Below are positions 5,367 through 7,729 of a DNA stretch of 7,729 nt, one piece after another. How positions within the stretch are numbered: the first letter of the stretch is position 1; every line of letters begins with the position of its first letter. The stretch is taken from NCBI GenBank assembly GCA_937958685.1, contig CALGNF010000107.1, positions 1 to 7,729 on the forward strand, in the 5' to 3' direction. Both the position numbers and the translations under genes were made by a program. The notes under the pieces are model-generated. The model was not told where the DNA came from and did no database searches. It saw only the letters and a list, made by a program, of their open reading frames with translations. This DNA comes from an uncultured Caryophanales bacterium. Lineage in GTDB: Bacteria; Bacillota_I; Bacilli_A; Izemoplasmatales; Hujiaoplasmataceae.

Positions 5367-6731
5367 GATTCCCAAGGAATTTTGGAGGATGGCCATCGCA
5401 GCGAGCGGGTATTTGGTGCCCAACACGCCGCAAGCGGCCATGCAATAATTCGTATCGATTAAAATCGCGGTTTCTTTGGCTGGCTTGAGCAGAAGCGGGT
5501 TATTGGAGCCAAGCGCCTTGGCAATGATCTCTCGGCCATGAGGAAGTCTTGTCAAGGCGCCGCCAGTGCCAATGGCGTATTTGATGTTCGTCAGGTCCTT
5601 GCCTTCGGCGTAGGTGGTCTTACCACTCGGCCCATATAGATGGACATAGCGTCCGGCGTGGCGCTCGATGCCGATCACTAGCGCTTCTTGCGCCAATCGC
5701 TCAACCAGCGGAAAGTGGTCTTTGGGTGGTATCGCCCGGTAATCAGCGAGCCAAAGCTCGAGGGTGTCCAAGTCACAGCCGAGATCTTTGGCCAACGCGG
5801 CTTTGGTGATTGCGGATACGAGATTGTCCTTGTTGATGAAAACGCCAAGATCACCCTCGACAGTCCGTTTTGCGAGCGGTTCGGGGGCGAGCATCTTGCC
5901 GGCCAAGGCCAGGCTCCCTGGAGTCACGGAGTGGACGTCGGTGGTGGCGCCGCCGATATCGAAGGCAATCAGGTCGCCGAATGACTCATAGAGAAGCAGC
6001 GCCGCCTTCATGACGGCTCCGGGAGTGGGGATGATCGACCCGGTGATCATCTGACGGACCTTTTCCATCCCCGGGGCCTTGACGATATGTTCCTCGAAGA
6101 CCGACTGGATGATCTCTCGCGTCTTCTCGATTGCCAACAAGTCGATTTTCGGATAGACATTGGGAGCAATGAAGAGATATCTGTCTTGGTGTGTTTCGGA
6201 AAAAATCTGCCGTACCCTGGCTTGATTTTGGATATTCCCGGCATAGATGACAGGAATGTTCAGACGAAGATCCGCGATCGCCTTGGTGTTGTGGAGCGCC
6301 GTTTCCGTTTCCCCGTAGTCGACGCCGCCGGCGATCATGATGATGTTCAGATTGCTTTGAGCCATGGCGGCTAGTTGGTCGCTGTCAAGTCGTCCCGCTG
6401 TGATCAGCTTCAGATTTGCGCCGGCGCCAAGAGCGGCTTCTTTGGCTGCCTTGACCGTCATGTCGTAAACGAGGCCATGAACGCTCATCTTCAAGCCCCC
6501 GGCAGCGCTGGATACGGCAAAGGTTTCTTGGGCTGCCAGCGATTCTGCTTGGAGTTTGTTTCTCAGATCGGCGATGGCCTCGGTCAAACCAAGTGTGACA
6601 TCGCCGTCTGCGACAGTCGTTGATGCCATCCCCTGACCGACAAACACAGGCTCATTTGTCTTGAGCCTGTCAAAACCGCTGACGACCGTTGTCGTCGAGC
6701 CGATCTCGGCAACCAGGACGTCAATGTTCAT
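5361..6731 (-). CDS. GlmL/MutL-family actin-fold ATPase, probable B12-mutase accessory factor
   Basis: The 456-residue protein has the ASKHA (actin/Hsp70) ATPase layout of the GlmL/MutL family found beside coenzyme-B12 mutases. The phosphate-1 loop is AEIGSTTT (8-15), the phosphate-2 loop is FDIGGATTDVHS (257-268), and the adenosine motif is GTGGALT (388-394). The segment FAVSSAAGGLKM (71-82) is also typical of this family. The DNA-repair MutL is unrelated. In glutamate mutase operons GlmL sits with the mutase genes and is thought to help reactivate or assemble the enzyme; the exact mechanism is unproven. Here the gene starts within the stop of oraE (ATGA, 6728-6731) and ends 4 bases before the racemase start. 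The natural partner is therefore D-ornithine 4,5-aminomutase. No strong ribosome site precedes the ATG, so translation probably depends on coupling to oraE. ATP-dependent exchange of damaged cobalamin is an inference. Confidence 0.9.
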   Translation of the reverse strand: MNIDVLVAEIGSTTTVVSGFDRLKTNEPVFVGQGMASTTVADGDVTLGLTEAIADLRNKLQAESLAAQETFAVSSAAGGLKMSVHGLVYDMTVKAAKEAALGAGANLKLITAGRLDSDQLAAMAQSNLNIIMIAGGVDYGETETALHNTKAIADLRLNIPVIYAGNIQNQARVRQIFSETHQDRYLFIAPNVYPKIDLLAIEKTREIIQSVFEEHIVKAPGMEKVRQMITGSIIPTPGAVMKAALLLYESFGDLIAFDIGGATTDVHSVTPGSLALAGKMLAPEPLAKRTVEGDLGVFINKDNLVSAITKAALAKDLGCDLDTLELWLADYRAIPPKDHFPLVERLAQEALVIGIERHAGRYVHLYGPSGKTTYAEGKDLTNIKYAIGTGGALTRLPHGREIIAKALGSNNPLLLKPAKETAILIDTNYCMAACGVLGTKYPLAAMAILQNSLGIR

Positions 6732-7684
6732 TCTTGATGACGCTCTTTGTGAGTCTTGACCAAGAAGGAGGCGACATGGATGCCCTTCGTGCCGCGGCCG
6801 AAACCGGCATCGACACCTTGCTTGATGGCAAGTTCAGGAGTGACCTGGGTGCCGCCGCTGATGATGATGAAGCGGTCGCGGACGCCCTTTTCGATTGCAT
6901 ATTCGTGGATTTTGCGCATGTTTTTGTAATGGATCTCGTCGTGGGAAATGATCGTCGACATCAGAATCGCGTCAGCGTTCGTCTCGATGGCGGCGTCCAC
7001 AAGTTTCGCGATGGGGACGGAAGTACCCAGATAAACGCAATTGATACCATATTTCTCGATGCCGCCATGCTTGATGTCGATGATTTCGCGGAGGCCGACA
7101 GAGTGCTCATCCTCGCCGACTGTGCCGGCGACGATGGTCAACGGGTGGGCGGCCACATAATCGCGAATTTCCGGTTCGGACAAAGTGTCAGGCTGCTTTG
7201 GCAAATGGAGTTTGGTGATGTCGATGTCGAAGGCGACCCGACCCTTCAACTGGATCCTGGTTGCCTCATCGGGATGGAGAATCTCCCGATGAATGATTTC
7301 CGCTTCCTCGAGCCGCATCTGTTTGGCCGTCTCCAAGGCAGCTGCTTCCGCATATCGCAGGGATATCGGGAATGTCAAATCCACAACCACGATCCCATCA
7401 GCCAGCCATTGAACTTCTGGCTTCATCAGGTTGGAATCCCTATATGTGGCGGTTTCCGCCATGCGAATATAAACGTTGTCATTTTCATCTAGTTCATCGA
7501 TATACTGGATTTTTGCCCGGTCTTCAAAGGTGCAGCCGCCGATAGTGACTGCCGGGCTGATCGATTGTTCGATTCCATACTGGGAAGTGTTGTTGAAACC
7601 AAAATGGGCCGTGACCGGAGCGAAATAATCACTGTCGCGCTCATAGACCGTATCAGCACCGATGCCACCGCTTATCTTGCGGGC
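6728..7684 (-). CDS. oraE: D-ornithine 4,5-aminomutase large subunit, C-terminal part (5' end cut off by adapter)
   Basis: The frame stays open from the TGA at 6728-6730 to the adapter junction at 7684. This gives 318 residues with no true start; the ATG at 7460-7462 is internal, since 74 in-frame codons precede it. The enzyme uses adenosylcobalamin and PLP to move the terminal amino group of D-ornithine, giving 2,4-diaminopentanoate. Fragment residues 1 to about 100 are the end of the PLP-binding barrel. From about 175 comes the B12-binding Rossmann domain with DEHSVG (192-197), the DxHxxG signature whose His194 is the cobalt ligand. Lys205 (IDIKHGG), 11 residues later, is the expected PLP lysine, at the same spacing I recall for His618/Lys629 of the Clostridium sticklandii enzyme. 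SGGTQVTPELA (276-286) and FGRGTKG (295-301) follow. From that family length roughly 420 N-terminal residues are missing. It overlaps the next gene by ATGA. Lysine 5,6-aminomutase is the nearest alternative, but there the domains lie in separate KamD and KamE proteins. Confidence 0.93.
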   Translation of the reverse strand, partial: ARKISGGIGADTVYERDSDYFAPVTAHFGFNNTSQYGIEQSISPAVTIGGCTFEDRAKIQYIDELDENDNVYIRMAETATYRDSNLMKPEVQWLADGIVVVDLTFPISLRYAEAAALETAKQMRLEEAEIIHREILHPDEATRIQLKGRVAFDIDITKLHLPKQPDTLSEPEIRDYVAAHPLTIVAGTVGEDEHSVGLREIIDIKHGGIEKYGINCVYLGTSVPIAKLVDAAIETNADAILMSTIISHDEIHYKNMRKIHEYAIEKGVRDRFIIISGGTQVTPELAIKQGVDAGFGRGTKGIHVASFLVKTHKERHQE

Positions 7685-7729
7685 AGATCGGAAGAGCGTC
7701 GTGTAGGGAAAGAGTGTAGATCTCGGTGG
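7685..7729 (+). other. Illumina TruSeq universal (read-1/P5) adapter, reverse complement (not biological)
   Basis: The last 45 bases begin AGATCGGAAGAGCGTCGTG and end in the partial P5 sequence TCTCGGTGG, an exact reverse complement of the unindexed TruSeq universal adapter. The genome ends at 7684, inside oraE. Any reading frame running across this junction is artificial. Confidence 0.98.

Noticed and set aside
4118..5368. A 416-codon plus-strand frame opposite the racemase gene
   Set aside because: It overlaps the end of the NYN gene in another frame, crosses its terminator, and is antisense to a recognised PLP enzyme. No ribosome site or domain was seen.
6689..7492. A 267-codon plus-strand frame opposite oraE
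   Set aside because: It is antisense to the B12-binding domain of oraE and contains no motif of its own.

Overview
This is a chromosomal fragment of an anaerobic, amino-acid-fermenting bacterium. It is bounded on both sides by Illumina library adapter, so the biological insert is about positions 47-7684. The inference of lifestyle rests on the right half, which holds the distal end of a coenzyme-B12-dependent ornithine degradation operon (a Stickland-type pathway). Strong AGGAGG-type ribosome sites, a TATAAT promoter, moderate G+C (a little above half by eye) and standard stop codons (TAA, TAG and TGA all used) fit a Bacillota-like or other anaerobic bacterium. UGA is a genuine stop here, which argues against a mycoplasma code. 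I cannot name the taxon from sequence reading alone.

Layout. Positions 84-1433 (+) are a tight two-gene unit: a YjbQ/UPF0047 family protein followed 12 bases later by a D-isomer-specific 2-hydroxyacid dehydrogenase. It ends at a hairpin with T-tracts on both strands, which faces the convergent GTP-dependent phosphoenolpyruvate carboxykinase gene (1632-3422, -). A 108-base divergent intergenic region follows, with a clear extended -10 promoter reading right. That promoter drives a single gene (3531-4301, +) for a NYN (PIN-like nuclease) plus OST-HTH/LOTUS RNA-binding protein. Its stop codon overlaps the stop codon of the next, convergent gene, and both stops lie in the loop of a terminator hairpin.

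Positions 4298-7684 (-) carry, in transcription order, the C-terminal part of oraE (large subunit of D-ornithine 4,5-aminomutase, cut off by the adapter), a GlmL/MutL-like actin-fold ATPase, and an ornithine racemase-like alanine-racemase-fold enzyme. The three are spaced by an ATGA overlap and a 4-base gap, so they are one transcription unit. Racemase makes D-ornithine from L-ornithine, the AdoCbl/PLP aminomutase turns it into 2,4-diaminopentanoate, and the GlmL-like protein probably services the B12 enzyme. The genes for oraS, ortA, ortB and the 2,4-diaminopentanoate dehydrogenase would be expected beyond the right edge.

I see no mobile element, CRISPR array, tRNA or rRNA, and no clearly unprecedented system. 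The best leads are the dedicated GlmL-like factor in the ornithine operon, the stop codons shared inside a terminator loop, and the uncharacterised NYN-OST-HTH protein.
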